Shown here piece by piece: positions 46,684 through 59,580 of a stretch of DNA of 64,000 bases. Under the pieces are notes generated by a model that was not told the DNA's origin, did not search any database, and saw only the letters and a program-made list of their open reading frames with translations. Position numbers and translations under genes: made by a program. The stretch's first letter is position 1. The number at the start of each line of letters is the position of its first letter. The DNA is from Sabellastarte sp. h YS-2021 (Eukaryota; Annelida; Polychaeta; Sabellida; Sabellidae), in contig OZ024927.1 in NCBI GenBank assembly GCA_964017235.1, forward strand, positions 25,005,160 to 25,069,159. The letters run 5' to 3'.

Positions 46684-48180
46684 TTGTTCTTAGTTATGCA
46701 TTTTTTAGTCATACATATATTTCCTACAATATTCTCCAAAATGCACCTCTTGCATTTTGCTGTTTACCTCATATTGACCGGCATCAGAGTCTGTGACTCA
46801 TCTGAACCCACCATGCACTCAGGTCATCCTGCGATCATTGAGTCGGGGATTCACCCATGTGCAGATAGCATCAATTGCGCCTATCTGGCTTTCCAGGGTC
46901 ACTGTCGAAGGGTGACACATAGTTTCCGGAATGTCAGTCCCTGGACATCATTGCTCCTAGCTCTTTCGGGTGATATCATTCTTAATCCAGGCCCTGCTTC
47001 TAGATCTCTTAATAGTTGTCTTCTCAACATTATATCTATCAGAAATAAATCAGCTTCCTTTCTGGAGTCCGTCAAAGATAACAATGCTGATCTTATAGCT
47101 GTCACTGAGACATGGCTTAGGCCAGAGGATACTGAAAGTTTTATTTCTAGTATCACCCCTCCTGGTTATAAGTTCACTCATGTACCTCAAAATGTCAAGA
47201 AAGGGGGTGGAGTTGGCTTTTTCATCAAGGAGGACCTGAGTTTTCAGCAAGTTTCAAAAAACAATTTTCAGGCTTTTGAAAGTACCTCCATTCAGTTTAG
47301 CACTGAGGGTGCTAAAGATGTTATATTTCATGTACTCTATAGACCCCCAAATCTCTCAAAGTCGCAATTCCTAGACGAATTTGGCATGTTCCTCGAAGGT
47401 GCTGCTTTGTCAGGCTGTGAAAATATTCTCCTTGGTGATCTTAATTTTCATCTGGATCAACATGACACCTGGACACTGAAGTTTTATGACATCCTCAAGC
47501 AATTTAGTTTTACACAATTTGTCAATACACCTACACATATTCAGGGTCACATTTTTGATGCTCTATGTGTGAGGGATTCCTTCTCCTGGGCCATTAGTCC
47601 CAAAGTTATTGGGGGACTATCAGACCACCAGGCAATCATGTTTAGCCTTATTTTCCCTGTTAGAGAGTCCTGTAAGTTTCAAGATGTTTCCATCCATAAA
47701 ATTCACAAGATAAATATCTTAGATTTTAGAACAGATATCCTGAAATCTGACCTCATTAGATGCCCGTACAAAACTGCCAGTCTTCTCAGTCATCAATACT
47801 TTAATATCTTGGGAAGCCTCCTTGACAAGCATGCCCCAATCAAGAAGAAAAATATACCGAGACATGCCAAGACTGGTTTCATGAACAGTGACATCCTCAA
47901 GACAAAACAACTCAAGAGGAAATATGAGAGGGCATGGCGCCATGAAAACTCAGCCAGTAATTGTAGCCGATACCGGGCTGCAATCAATCACTATAACTTC
48001 CTGCTTGAGAAGTCCAAATGCAACCATTATTCCAACATTGTGGCTAAAAATCAAGGAAATCTAAGGCTTTGTGGAACTATTTCAAAAAGATTTTACACAG
48101 GTCCTCTGTTGCTGTTCTACCAGACTACACAAATAAAACCGACCTTACAAACACTTTCTGTAAGTTCTTCCTTTAAATAA
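46684..48180 (+). pseudogene. LINE ORF: 2A-like sequence plus AP-type endonuclease
   Basis: Encodes the N-terminal half of a LINE polyprotein. Residues 87-104 (codons 46942-46995) form a 2A-like translational recoding motif ending GDIILNPGP. The canonical Glu is replaced by Ile. Residues about 110-325 are an AP-type endonuclease, which nicks target DNA for reverse transcription. Motifs are AVTETWL (catalytic Glu), GGGVGFFIKEDL, VLYRPPN, LLGDLNFH (Asp/Asn) and GLSDHQAIMF (Asp-His). A charged linker follows. Near residue 457 the homologous reading continues in another frame, and the final residues are out-of-frame translation. The start at 46684 is the first in-frame ATG; the true N-terminus is uncertain. 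With the RT deleted this copy cannot move itself. Confidence 0.85.
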
Positions 48181-48359
48181 GATCCACACTGCAGTCATCA
48201 ACACCATCTTCAGTCACTAGACCCAACTCCACTAAAAATACTCTGACCTCTTTCACACCTGTGTCCAAAGAAGACCTACTCAAAAGTCCTCACCATCCAA
48301 CGTCACTGGCATCATGTTGCCAAGGTTTGCTGAGCATGTTACTATCATCTTCATGATTT

Positions 48360-48880
48360 GCGATGAATTCGCAAATTTGTTAGTGTCGAGACTGCAATAC
48401 TTCTGGCAAATGCCATGGTCAGTAGTCGTCTGGACTACTGTAACTCTTTACTCTATGGGGTAAGCAAGTCCAATATAGCTAAACTACAGAGAGTCCAGAA
48501 TGCTCTTTGCCGCATCATCTTCAGACTTGACAAAATGAGTCATGTTACACCCTTTTTGAAAGAACTCCACTGGCTTCCAATTCAACATCATATCCTCTTT
48601 AAGTATAATCTTCTGCTATTCAAGGCTATCAATCTTTCACATCCCCTGTATCTTTCAGCTTTAATAAGATCAAGCAGTTTCACTTGGGGCAACAGGCTAT
48701 CTGTCTCCTCAACCCACCCTAAGAAGCACATAGGCAGGCGTGGCTTTGCAGTAGCCGCACCAGCTGAATGTAACAAGCTTCCACAAACTGTCAGATCTCA
48801 GCAAACAATAGATGGTTTCAGAAGCCAGCTAAAGACTCACTTGTTTAGGCTGGCATACCCCCCCACCCTAGTTATACCCT
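48360..48880 (+). pseudogene. LINE C-terminal RT remnant
   Basis: Post-catalytic RT region and thumb: SRLDYCNSLLYGVSKSNIAK, LQRVQNALCRIIFRLDKMSH and FRSQLKTHLFRLAYPP. It closely parallels the LINE at 21664-22841. The catalytic palm (YADD) lies in the missing segment. The true coding end is FRLAYPP at about 48870; open sequence beyond it is 3' UTR. Confidence 0.85.
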
Positions 48881-49001
48881 GGCGGGCACTTTTTAGATGT
48901 CGACCCACGTCTGTCCCTGGACTCTCCCTTCTTGGGCTTAAGCGCATTAGAGGATTTGTATCAATTTTGCGCTCTATAAATCCTACTATTATTATTATTA
49001 T

Positions 49002-49640
49002 CTACTTTTGGGTCAGCTATAACATAGTAAAATTGCAGACCTGTATGTCATGGCATAGCCGAGCAAGAGCTACTTTCAGGTTTTTATGTTGAGTAAATCA
49101 GATGTAACTGGAAAACTATTGCATTTACAGTATTCTGTTTAAATATGTTGTTCACATACTTATGGGTCAGCTATAACATAGTGAATTTGTAGACCTGTAG
49201 TTCATGACATAGCTGAGCAATACCTACTTTTACATTTTCACTGTTCAGTTAATCGGTTGTAACTTGAAAGCTTTTGCATGTACAGTATTTTGTTTAAATA
49301 AGTTATTAACCTATTTTTAGGTCAGCTATAATATAATAAAATTGCAGACCTGTAGCTCCTCTCACTGAGGAGTAAATAAGTTGTAACTTGAAAACTATTT
49401 CATTTACAATATTTCTTTAGATATGTTATTCATCTACTTTTGTGTGAGCTACTAAAATTGCAGCCCTTTAACTGATTGAATAGCTGAGCAAAAGCTGGTT
49501 TGAGATTCTCACTGTTGAGTAAATCAGTTGTAACTCAAAAACTATTGCATTTGCAGTACATGTAGTTTCTTTAAATATGTTTTTAACCTACTTTTTACAC
49601 CTAAACAGTTACCTTGTTACTCTCCTTCTGAATACCATTT
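49002..49640 (+). repeat. ~150-155-bp satellite, middle block
   Basis: Units begin GGTCAGCTATAACATAG near 49011, 49165 and 49320 (spacings 154 and 155). Each has AAATTGCAGACCTGTAG and AAATCAGTTGTAACTTGAAA. Confidence 0.85.
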
Positions 49641-50400
49641 ACAGGGCACAATATTTGTGTCCTCTTCTGTCACTTCTACACTGAAACTCAAAACACACAG
49701 TCAGCTGACACAGAGCCCGTTCACGGGCACTGATTGCTTGTTTTAGACTTGTAATTTCTTGGGTGCTTTACATTCAAAACCTGTGCATACATAATAACCA
49801 ATTGTAAGGATTTGCTGATTAGCTTTTTGGCAATACCTGGGCTCATAATTATGTGGGTTTTTTGCATTTCAAACACCTGTATAGATTGGAACTGGTTTGA
49901 CTTTTTGGCCATATCTAGCAACAAGTGTTGCCATGGCAACACTTTTTTCTGTTCCTTGAACTTACATTTTTGTGGGTGATTTGCACCAAATCCTGTCAAA
50001 GATTGGAACTGATTAGCATTTCAGCAATGTCTGGCAACAAGTGTTCCCATTGCAACACATTTTTCTGTTTCTTGGCCTTGCAATACTATGGATCATGCAC
50101 GGTCATTGTGCGCTAACTCGTCCGTCTTGTTCAACCTACAAACCACATTCCTTTTGCATTTCTTTTAAACTTTGCAAGTGGCTTGCAGAGATCTGGCCAC
50201 CCTATTCTTTTGGTAGCCCAGGAGTCAAAAACATAAAAAATTTTGACTATTGCTTGTGTTCAAGCTATAGAGCACAGTTTCTTTCACCTTTACCGTATAT
50301 TTTGTGCATGAATTGGTGGTACAATGGTATCTTTTTTATAGGCCTGGGGCTAAAATCAAGCAAGTAATAGCTATTTTAAGTCCAGGAGGAGTCAAAAGAT
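49641..50400 (+). repeat. Higher-order repeat segment within the satellite
   Basis: Contains short duplicated blocks (GCAACAAGTGTT...GCAACAC, near 49917 and 50036). A ~280-bp block (about 50090-50370) recurs at about 51228-51500 (AAGTGGCTTGC, CCTATTCTTTTGGTAG, TGCATGAATTGGTGG). Confidence 0.7.
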
Positions 50401-51230
50401 AAAAAAATTGGACTTGTAACTTGAAAACTAATGCATTTTGAGAATTTTGTTTAAATATGTTACTCAGCTACTTTTGGGTCAGTTATAACATAGTAAAATT
50501 GCAGACCTGTAGATCATTGCATACCTGAGTAATAGCTACTTTAAGGGTATCACTGTTGAGTAAATCAGTTATATCTTGAAAACTATTGCATTTACTGTAT
50601 TTTGTTTAAATATGTTACTCGCCTACTTTTGGGTCAGCTGAGATAGTGAAATTGCATAACTGAGCAATAGCTACTTCTCACTATTAAATAAATTGCTTGT
50701 AACTTGGTAAACTATTGCATTTAGAGAATTTTGTTTAAACATGTTATTCAGCTAATTTTGTGCCAGCTATAGCATAGTAAAATTGCAGACTTGTAGCTCA
50801 TGACATAGCTGAGAGGTTCTCATTGTTGAGTAAATCTGTTGTAATGTGAAAACTATTGCATTTAAATATGTGCATTGCATTTTTTAAAATATGTTATTCA
50901 CCTATTTTCTGGGTCAGATAAAGAATAGTAAAACTGCAAAACCTATACTATAGTAGCTTATTGTATAGATGAGAATTATTTTCAGGTTCTCACTGTTGAG
51001 TAAATCAGTTGTAACTCGAAAACTATTGCATTTACTGTATTTTGTTTAAATATGTTAATCACCTACTTTTGGGTCAGCAATAACAAAGTAAAATTGCAGA
51101 GCTGTAGCTCATTACATAGCTGAGCAAAAGCTACTTTGAGATTCTCACTGTTGAGTAAATCAGTTGTGATTCGAAAACAGTTGCATTTACGGTATTTTGT
51201 TGTATCTCCGAAAATCAGGGATACTATGGA
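50400..51230 (+). repeat. ~150-bp satellite, right block
   Basis: Five to six diverged units with TTTTGGGTCAGC, AAATTGCAGACC and CTCACTGTTGAGTAAATCAG motifs. Confidence 0.85.
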
Positions 51231-51499
51231 TCCTGCTCAGTCATTGTCTGCGTCCTTGTACACATCTGCAGATTTCTTGTGTTCAATCTACAAGCCACAT
51301 TTTTTGGCATTTCTTGTAAACTTTCAAGTGGCTTGCTGTGGCAGAGGTCTGGCCATCCTATTCTTTTGGTAGTATAAGGAGTTAAAATTAAGCTCTGGGG
51401 AGTCAAAAACCGTGAAAAATTTTGACTGTTGCTTGTGTTCTAAAGGGCACAGTTTCTTTCAGATTTATTTTATATTTGGTGCATGAATTGGTGGGTATG

Positions 51500-51622
51500 A
51501 TGTCTTGCAACCCGAGCTGTAAACTGCCAACGAACAGCAAGCAATTCCACCCGAGGTCGGGCTGGGAACCAAACTCAGACGAGGGAGTCAAGAGTGTTAC
51601 CACTCTGCCACTGTGGCCTCCC
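51500..51622 (-). repeat. tRNA-derived SINE fragment
   Basis: Minus-strand reading starts GGGAGGCCACAGTGGCAGAG, with A-box TGGCAGAGTGGTAA and B-box-like GTTTGGTTCCC. Related to the head at 26935. A pseudo-tRNA, not a functional tRNA gene. Confidence 0.7.
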
Positions 51623-51639
51623 TTCTTTTTATTTCATAT

Positions 51640-53060
51640 CACCATCTTTAACTACAAAGCGTTGAAGAAACTATGACCCCTAATGAGACATAAATGTCTG
51701 TTTTGATACTATTAGTCAATATTAAAGGGTTGTTACCTACAGTATTTCTTCTTTCTTTTTTTTTTCTTTTTTTTGTTTTGGTGTTTTTTTTTTCTATTTT
51801 GCTATTTTGGTCAATAAAATGACTAATAAAATACTTGTAAAAGTAAGCTAAAAATGATTTTATTTTATTATTTTTTTTGGTAAAAATTCAACCGCAGAGC
51901 TAAGATATAAATTTTAATACTTTCTGCTTTTTTACATGTATCTCTGCAATATATAAGTATTCAACCGGTTTTGAGGTAAATAGACATAATATGAATTGAT
52001 CGATTTCTGCTGCTATCTTTGATGAAAGTGGTAATGTATATATAGCAGTGCCAAAATCTTAAAAAGTGTCAGTTTAACATCTATAGTTTCTGTGGAATGC
52101 AGAAGTGAAGAGTATGTTACCACAATGCAGGCTAAGCTCCCAACTAACACTAGTACCACATCTATGAAAAGGGAAAAATGAGAGTACAGAACCTTGACCA
52201 ATTATACGTATGTACTGGTTTCCTCTGCCCTTCCAACTATACCCATCGTGATATGACCTGTACAGTGTTGAAAGCAACATAAAACCCTAAATAAATAAAT
52301 AAAAAGAAGCTTTTTCACCTTAACTTGTCAACATCTGTCATCCAAAGGTGTTCCAAAAATCAAGAAACTGATGTTTTGGGGCGAAAAAAAAGTCTTTAGC
52401 AAAAAGGATCAACTTTAATTCCGTTCCTCAGGTTTGTACAAAATTTGAAAAGTTTTATGTTGTACGTACTAAATAAATATTTTACCATATTTTTTCAATA
52501 GTTTCTTCTAGAGAAATCATATTTTTTTTGCAATTATTTGACGATTAGTGACAGAAGTTTGTTTTAAAAAAGTTTCATGTTAGAAGATTCCGAACAATAA
52601 TATTGTAGTGAATCTATTTAAACCCAATAACCTCCTGCTTCGAAGACGATTGTTCTATTATTTGTAGATTTGTCTCATGTTACTGAGACTTAAGAAATTA
52701 GTCTATAGACTCATTATAATGTTCCTCTCCACGGAAATCTTTAGTAAAAGGCGAAAGATTTATACGTGGTTTGAAGAGAAACCAGAGTTAAACATGTGGA
52801 CTATGGTTCCAAGTTTTATAGTTTAATTGTACGTTTTATTTATGGTTTGTAAAGTTTGAATAAATTATAATGCTACAGCAAATTAATGTTCCTGCTATCG
52901 ATCACAAGGAGACAACAACATAGAAACGATTTCTATGGACAACAAAGTTTTAGTTACCCCTAAAGAGAGGAAGGGAACATGAAATGATTAAATAATAATA
53001 ATAATGAATAAATAAATCGCCTTAACTTAAATACATTTTTATTTAATTAACAATCAATTT
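51640..53060. other. Non-coding, unassigned
   Basis: AT-rich. Contains a poly-T tract (51745-51800), a SINE-like 3' tail with (AAAT)n at about 52245-52305 and an (AAT)n tract near 52990. Confidence 0.5.
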
Positions 53061-53069
53061 TCACCTCTT

Positions 53070-55790
53070 TGGTCAGGGGTTTGAACTCAATTCCAAACAT
53101 GAAAATAGGGCAATCAGGGTACCTACCGTTAATTTCTTTACCTATATCTCTTTTTATTCTGATTGAAACAGTAAACAGTTTGTTACCCTTTTACTGTTTT
53201 AGTTTGAATAAACTGAAACATGCTTGTAATCAATTTGAGGGTGATGAATATGGAAAAGTACAAAACAGTAGGTTTAAAACCCTCTCACAAGGTACCTACT
53301 GTTAATATGAAAACCATTCCATTTTTACAACTTTTTACAAACAGTCAATTCCCCTTTTTCTGTTTACTCTTTGAATGTTTTAAGAAATAGTAACACATAT
53401 TTAAATTGATTCATGCCAGTAAATAGAGGGCTGATCGATCAAGGTACATACCATTCACTACTTTACCCATGTACATTTACAGAGAAACACAAAACGGTAA
53501 AGCACCTACTTCCGTTTTACTGTTTGACAGTTTTAACTTTCCCAGAGCTCTTTAGTGAAGGCCACATGCAGTAGTCTTGATTGTGACGTCACAATGCAGA
53601 ATTAAAAATACGAATGTGCTTTAAAGAATTTATATTGCTGCTTGGTGTATTAACATTTGGTAAGTGGATGACACAAAGTATGGGGAGTATTTCTGCTTTA
53701 TGGTGACCTTAAACTCCTGGCAATAAGTCTGTCATAGCAACTTCAAGGTTACCACTTGCAGGGCCAAAAACAATAAAAAGGCTTGGTGAATTTCAGTTAT
53801 AATTGGTATATGGGTGATATTTGCACCCTGAAGCTGTATAATGTAAGGTGGCCTTAAATCTGAACAATAGCAACTTATAAATGACTTTAAGGTTATCCAA
53901 ATCAAGGGTTATTCAAGCAGAAGGGACTTGACAGATTCAATTCATTCATGGCCGTGAATAGTCCCAGAGAGAGACCGCCATACTATTTTTTTGTAGAAAT
54001 TAATTAATTTAAGGTAAAAAAATACTACTTAAAGTAAATTAATGTTTTGCATGCAACTAAATATTTTGAAATAAATGTTTTCATAAAATAATTTATTCTG
54101 GTACCTTTTAAAGAATAGTGTTCTGTACAAATTGTGGATCAGTAGCTCTTGTACCAATTGAGTACTGGGAAATTTTAATTAATACTAGGTGTATAACTTG
54201 CAAAGTATAAGGAAACTAAAATACATTAATGAAACAATAAATAAAAGTCTCAAAATGTACACATAGACATTTGTAAGTCCTATGAATTATATGTCAAGGA
54301 TAAGCTCCTGTTTGTGTAGGTTTTTTTCATCTGGTGTTAATAAGGGAATATGTACCAGTGAAATTCACTTGGTTTTTTTTTATTTTAGGCCCTGTAAATG
54401 GTAACCTTAAAGTTGCTATAATAACTTATTGGCTGGAGTTTAAGGTCACCATAAAGTAGATGTACTCGTCATAGTTTGTTTCATCCACTTACCAAATTTT
54501 AATCAATTCCTTCAAAATTATATGCCAATATAAAATCTTTAAAACCCAATAATACTTTTAAATTTAGCATTGTGATGTCACAATCAGGACCACTGTGGTT
54601 ACCAAGGAAATGATTTTTATTTGATTGGCTTTAAAAAAGTATAAATATCTAAAATATACCATAAACAGTCTAAAGAAAAAGGCCTGTTTTCTGTTTTGAA
54701 TCTTTACACTTATACAGTTTTTCTAGCTAGATCAAGTCAAAATGTAAATAGGAAGAACTCTGTATTCCAAAACCATAAAACAGTAAAACGGAAGTGGGTG
54801 CTTTACTGTTTTGTGTTTCTTTATATATATAAATAGTTAAAGTAGTCTAATCTAATCTAATGTGGACTTTTATAGCACTTAATCTCCATCACTGATGGAC
54901 TCTAAGGCGCATCTAAACATAAAGCAAGGCAGTTATCGTTAATCAAGGGACATAGCCAGGTCATACCAAGGAGACACAGATGTGACGGGAGAGGCTATGG
55001 TGGGTAGGCTTTTGCAAACAGGTAAGTTTTAAGCTTCTTTCTGAAGGAGGCAACTGATGTTGCACTGCGAACATCTTGAGGGAGGTCATTCCAGATCTTC
55101 GGAGCATCAAAGGCAAAACTATGGCCAAAATGTTTGGCTGACTTAAAGACTGATGAATGGAAAGGAGGAACTGTAAGGTATTGACGATCTGGGTGACTAT
55201 GCCTAGTACTGTAGGGACAACTACTAAAAGACAAGAACGGTTCGAAGTAAGAAGGAGAACCACTATGCAAAAATTTATACACAAGTGTTGCGGTTTTGAA
55301 AATACAATGATACTTAACAGGCAACCAGTGGAGTTTCTGTACAATGGGTGTAACATGAGCATACTTTCTATGATTTGTAACAATACGAGCAAGGGTGTTC
55401 TGAATACTTTGCAATTTGTGCTGATTGAAACCGGACAAACCTCTGAACAGAGTAGTGAACTGTATATACTTTGATTGACTGGTTCACTACACATTAAATC
55501 ATTTTAAAGACACTAGATTAACAGATGGTACCACTGAAAAATTTCAACTATTTTGCTTTTTCATCAATTACACATTAACTGTTTTTTCAAAGTCGAAAGT
55601 TTAAAGGGCAAACTGTAGTTTTCAAAGTTTTCAGTTGCAAGTTAAAATTCATGAAAATTGTATTCTACTTATTATTAATTCATCAAATTGCAAGCATACA
55701 ATGGTTTTAGGTAGTTTTCCCTTTTAAATTTTAGAAAATAGTATTAGGTAAAGAAATTAACGGTAGGTACCCTCATTATAGGGCTTACAT
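53070..55790. repeat. Large fold-back (inverted repeat) with subterminal repeats
   Basis: The left arm (about 53130-53770) matches the reverse complement of 54375-54835 plus 55740-55785. Paired landmarks are GGTACCTACCGTTAATTTC (53138) with its complement near 55755, AAAACGGTAAAGCACC (about 53495) with its complement near 54800, TGTGACGTCACAAT (about 53582) with TGTGATGTCACAA (about 54570), and TTTATGGTGACCTTAAACTC (about 53698) with its complement near 54440. The right arm is interrupted by a LINE. GGTACCTAC-like motifs repeat within the left arm near 53138, 53290 and 53440. Confidence 0.8.
54843..55490 (-). mobile_element. 5'-truncated LINE inserted in the fold-back arm
   Basis: The minus-strand frame at 55438-54995 reads SGFNQHKLQSIQNTLARIV, then VQKLHWLPVKYH, and ends FRKKLKTYLFAKAYPP, the terminal RT region of a CR1/L2-like LINE. 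The 3' end on the minus strand is AGATTAAGTGCTATAAAAGT followed by (ATTAG)n at 54843-54862. Same family as the split copy at 21300-23330. A 148-codon open remnant; inactive. Confidence 0.85.
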
Positions 55791-55916
55791 ACTGCTGTTT
55801 ACTGGAACAATCTTATACTGTGATGAAATAACCCAAAACTGATACCTACACTGTTATATAAACTTACTCCAAGTTTTTGCATTTCTCATTCCACCTAATC
55901 TGACATACACAGAATC

Positions 55917-58356
55917 CCCAGCAGGCACGCAACTTTGAAATTTGGTTGAATCCAACGTAGAAATCTGTAGATTTTGCAAACTGTTTTTGGTTGGATCCAA
56001 CTGGCCAGATAGCATTATGACGTTGGGCCAACATTGGCCTAATGTCGGCACATCCATCGGTCCGACGTTGGCCCAACAGCTTTTTGGCTGGCATTCCCAC
56101 GTTGGCCCAATGTCGGTAAGCCACCGATAAAAAAATTTTACTCAATATAGCATCAGCCAATCAGATTGCAGCATGGTGTTATGTGGCCATTGTTTAACAG
56201 AAGGCAAGTGATAGACAGATTGTGGGAGGATCTTAGTTAAGGGAATCCCTGATAAGTCACATGACCAAATATTAACAATGGTCATAAGGTGATAGTCCAT
56301 AATACAGTGATAAAATTACAATGTTCACAACTTTTTCAGTGTGAATTAAAATGAGAATATTATTTTATGTCTAAAATTGTTAAATAGTTAGTTAAAATTT
56401 GTGGGCTCACTGAAATATGATTTTAGACATACCATAACAAATAATTTTTTGCTAAGTTTCACAAAATCCCCTATTATTGATCGCCGCCATCTTGAATAAA
56501 AATCCACTGTTGGCCCAATGTTGGCCCAACGTCAGCAAAATATAAAGATATCTAACCTGAGTTGTGGTCGGCAAGCCCAACGTGGGCAAAATCTGCTGAC
56601 AATGCAACCAATAGCCAACATTGGGCCAACATTGGAAAAATCTGCCAACCATGTGACCAACAGCTAATGTCGGTCCAACAGTGGAATGCTATCTGGGTGG
56701 TGAAATCATGTTGAAACCAATGTTGAAATCAGGTTGAATTCAATGGGTGAAATCTGGTTGAAATACGTGTAGATTTTGCAAACTGTTTTAGTTGAATCCA
56801 ATGTATGAAATAGGGTTGAATTCAATGGGTGAAATCAGGTTGTTTACACTGTCTTCATTATTTGAATCATAATGATTTGTAGCTTATGTGTCATAATTAT
56901 AGCTTCTTAATAATATTATACAATAACTCCATATACATATTTTATAATTTGGATGCAACTTCAAAGTAATTAATTCTTTCCAAGATGACATGTTTTCATT
57001 ATATATTCAGTATTCTATTTCTGATGACATTGTAATGACACATAATTTTGCATCAGCTTTCAAATATAATTGCTCAAGATATGTAAATCCATATTTTCAA
57101 ACTAGATATCCATTTTTATGTTAATAGGACCGGTATTATTCAGTGTCTTCAACTGAAATTATTTTGTGAAATTTTAAAATAAATTTATATTTTTTTCTTT
57201 ATAAAAACAAATAATTGTGACATTAATTATATCTTCAGCATTTTATCCAATCAGTTTTGTTTTATTAAGGTGGTTCTAATTATACTGTAATTATAAAGAA
57301 GCTATAATCATGTAGCAAAGCCACAATGCTCAGTTCAGATGCCTGTGTCTCCTACAACTTTGCCATATAAACTGAAAAAAGACAAGAATAGCCACATTTG
57401 TAGAACTCCACCCATTACTCCCACCTTAATTAGTTGTCAGTTCTGACCACAAAAACAGACCTAATGAAGTAAACACCATGCATGCAATTGAGCAAGGGTA
57501 AACCCCCACCTCCACCCCTGCTGTATTATCTAATTACTTTTAGTCACAGGCCTAATGTTCTGTGTAGCAGAGTACACAGAAGAAAACCAGGAACCCCCAT
57601 GACCTCACTGCTGTGTGATAAAATGTTTAGCTTATTTTCTCTCTAAAGAGAAGATTTCAGTGTAAACTTGCAAATTGAAAACTAGTTGTTTGAGCATGGG
57701 AGCATTTCATAAACAAATTCATTAAGAAAAGCTTGACTTCAAAATGTTTTTTTTTTAATTATCAGGAATTGCATTAATCAAAATATAATTATAAATTATA
57801 GGAATTATATTTGGATGCATCAGTTTTGTTGTTGCTATAAATTAATAAGGAGAATGGATAAAAATGTACAATTACATGCATACAATCTTTATCACCTTTA
57901 TAATCTTAAGTTTAAAAATTAGTCTTTGTAATTGCTTTACAAATACCTACAAATCCAAAAACTATTGCAATAATAGTTCTTTCAAAAAGTTAGACTTAAT
58001 CACTATATCTCCCTTTAGAAAAAGAATTTTCAATCAACGATCAATAGTGATTCATTTCCCAACATCCAATCTGTTTTCTCTTCAATAACATGACTAAGAT
58101 TTCATGTTGGAAAACCTAACTTGATTTAGTGTTGATTTTTTATGAAGTATCAGTACTTTTTCCAGTCAAAAATCCAGCTTTGAAATAGTGTTGAAATTGT
58201 GTCCGTGTCAATTTTTCAACCAAAAATCATCAAAATATCACTACTTTTTCATGTCAGAAAACTAACTTAGCTTTAGTAGTTGATAATGTGGATTTCAATG
58301 TCAGGACCTGTTTTCAACTCTAAATCAACGACGTTTCAAGGCGTGTGCCTCCTGGG
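55917..58356 (-). mobile_element. Non-autonomous TIR element, copy 2 (inverted)
   Basis: Inverted copy of 15293-17236, with the same ends (CCCAGCAGGCACGC ... GTGTGCCTCCTGGG). It follows copy 1 along its full length in reverse order, apart from a nested 693-bp insertion. TC precedes the left end and follows the right end, again suggesting a 2-bp target duplication. No transposase. Confidence 0.85.
56005..56697. mobile_element. Nested 693-bp TIR element, TGG target duplication
   Basis: The ends CCAGATAGCATT and AATGCTATCTGGG are inverted. The interior near both ends is packed with GTTGGCCCAAC-type inverted motifs. TGG flanks both sides (56002-56004 and 56698-56700). The uninterrupted sequence in copy 1 (near 17140) defines the empty site. 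Contains GCCGCCATCTTG. No coding. Confidence 0.85.
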
Positions 58357-59580
58357 TCATTATGAATCTTACCCTCTCACATTAATTTTAAATTCTTGGG
58401 GGTCTAGGGTTCAAGCCCTTTAAAGGAGATAGGCAAAGAAATTTACTAAAATATATTTACAAGTATACAGGGAGTTGTGATGAATGCACATAAAAACATC
58501 TCCCAGCGGGGTCTGTTATTTGTAATACACAGCTTTTTACATCCCCTCTGATAAACAATCCCTCTCTCCCCACACAACTGGAAAGAAGGGGAAAATGATA
58601 TCACTATTGTTAAGAGTCTCTCACACTGGCTGTGAATGGATACACTGTTACTTAGATTCTGAGGCAATAGTTTTATAGTTTTATTTCTTTCACATTAAAA
58701 TGTTACATGTCTCATTTGAAAACCTGTAATGTTTTAAATCAGATTTTAAACTTTTCCACATTCTGTCTATAAAGTTAGTTTATAAAGCTGTTTCAAATGA
58801 TTTAGGCTTCATCAAGGAAGACATACTGTTTTGAGCAATAAATGGATAGCAAGTTCAATATAAGAGGAAAAGGGACATTGAAAATACAGTCTGTTTACTT
58901 TGTTATGACTATTTTAATTCTGATGTTTTCATTAAAATTCCAGAACTAGTAAGTTATAGGTCTCTTAAAGGACTGCAGCATTAATAAGCAACAAATTATT
59001 ATATGAAAAGATATGCAAATTATTCACATTCAGATCAGACATCTTCAGTTTAGACTTTGTTTTTTGTTGCCATCAAGTTTATTACTGTTATTTCAAAATG
59101 AAAAAAAAATTCTTATTGGAATATCTAAATTGTAATTATTTAAGAAGTGGCTGGGCTACCATCAGTGACAGATTCACAACTATATATTGTTATGACACAA
59201 ATTTCACACATTATACAAGCATATCAAAATTCCTAAAAATGATTGAAAACTATTTCTGTTACTCATCATGAGAAAAATAAATAAGTTAAATAGATTCTAT
59301 CAGTTAATAAATAAATTGACAATAGTAAAATAAAAAATATACCTGTGTGTGATAATTCCTGTACCAAGCAAAATAGGGCTTGCTAATTACAAGAAATTCA
59401 TTAATTCCAATACTGCTCTTTGTTTTGCTAGCAGTAAATAGACATGTTGTTGGTGGATGTGTCCATTAGAAAACTCTGATAAATTGTTGTAGTAATTAGG
59501 CCTTTGCTGTATCCCAATATTGTTTGTGCTAGTGCTCTAATGACTTAACTTTTTATTAGTTTTAAGGGCTACAGGTTTGT
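58357..59580. other. Non-coding, unassigned
   Basis: AT-rich; no gene or element recognised. Confidence 0.5.

Larger units (their letters stand above)
46490..48985 (+). mobile_element. LINE with 2A-like peptide and endonuclease, RT deleted
   Basis: Non-LTR retrotransposon inserted into the ~150-bp satellite. It has an intact N-terminal part, then a frameshifted stretch, then an internal deletion of the RT palm near 48230-48370, and finally the C-terminal RT/thumb region and a 3' UTR (AAGCGCATTAGAGGATTTG) ending in (ATT)n at about 48986-49001. The 3' end resembles that of the LINE at 21664-22841, so both belong to one family. Left boundary approximate. Confidence 0.88.
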
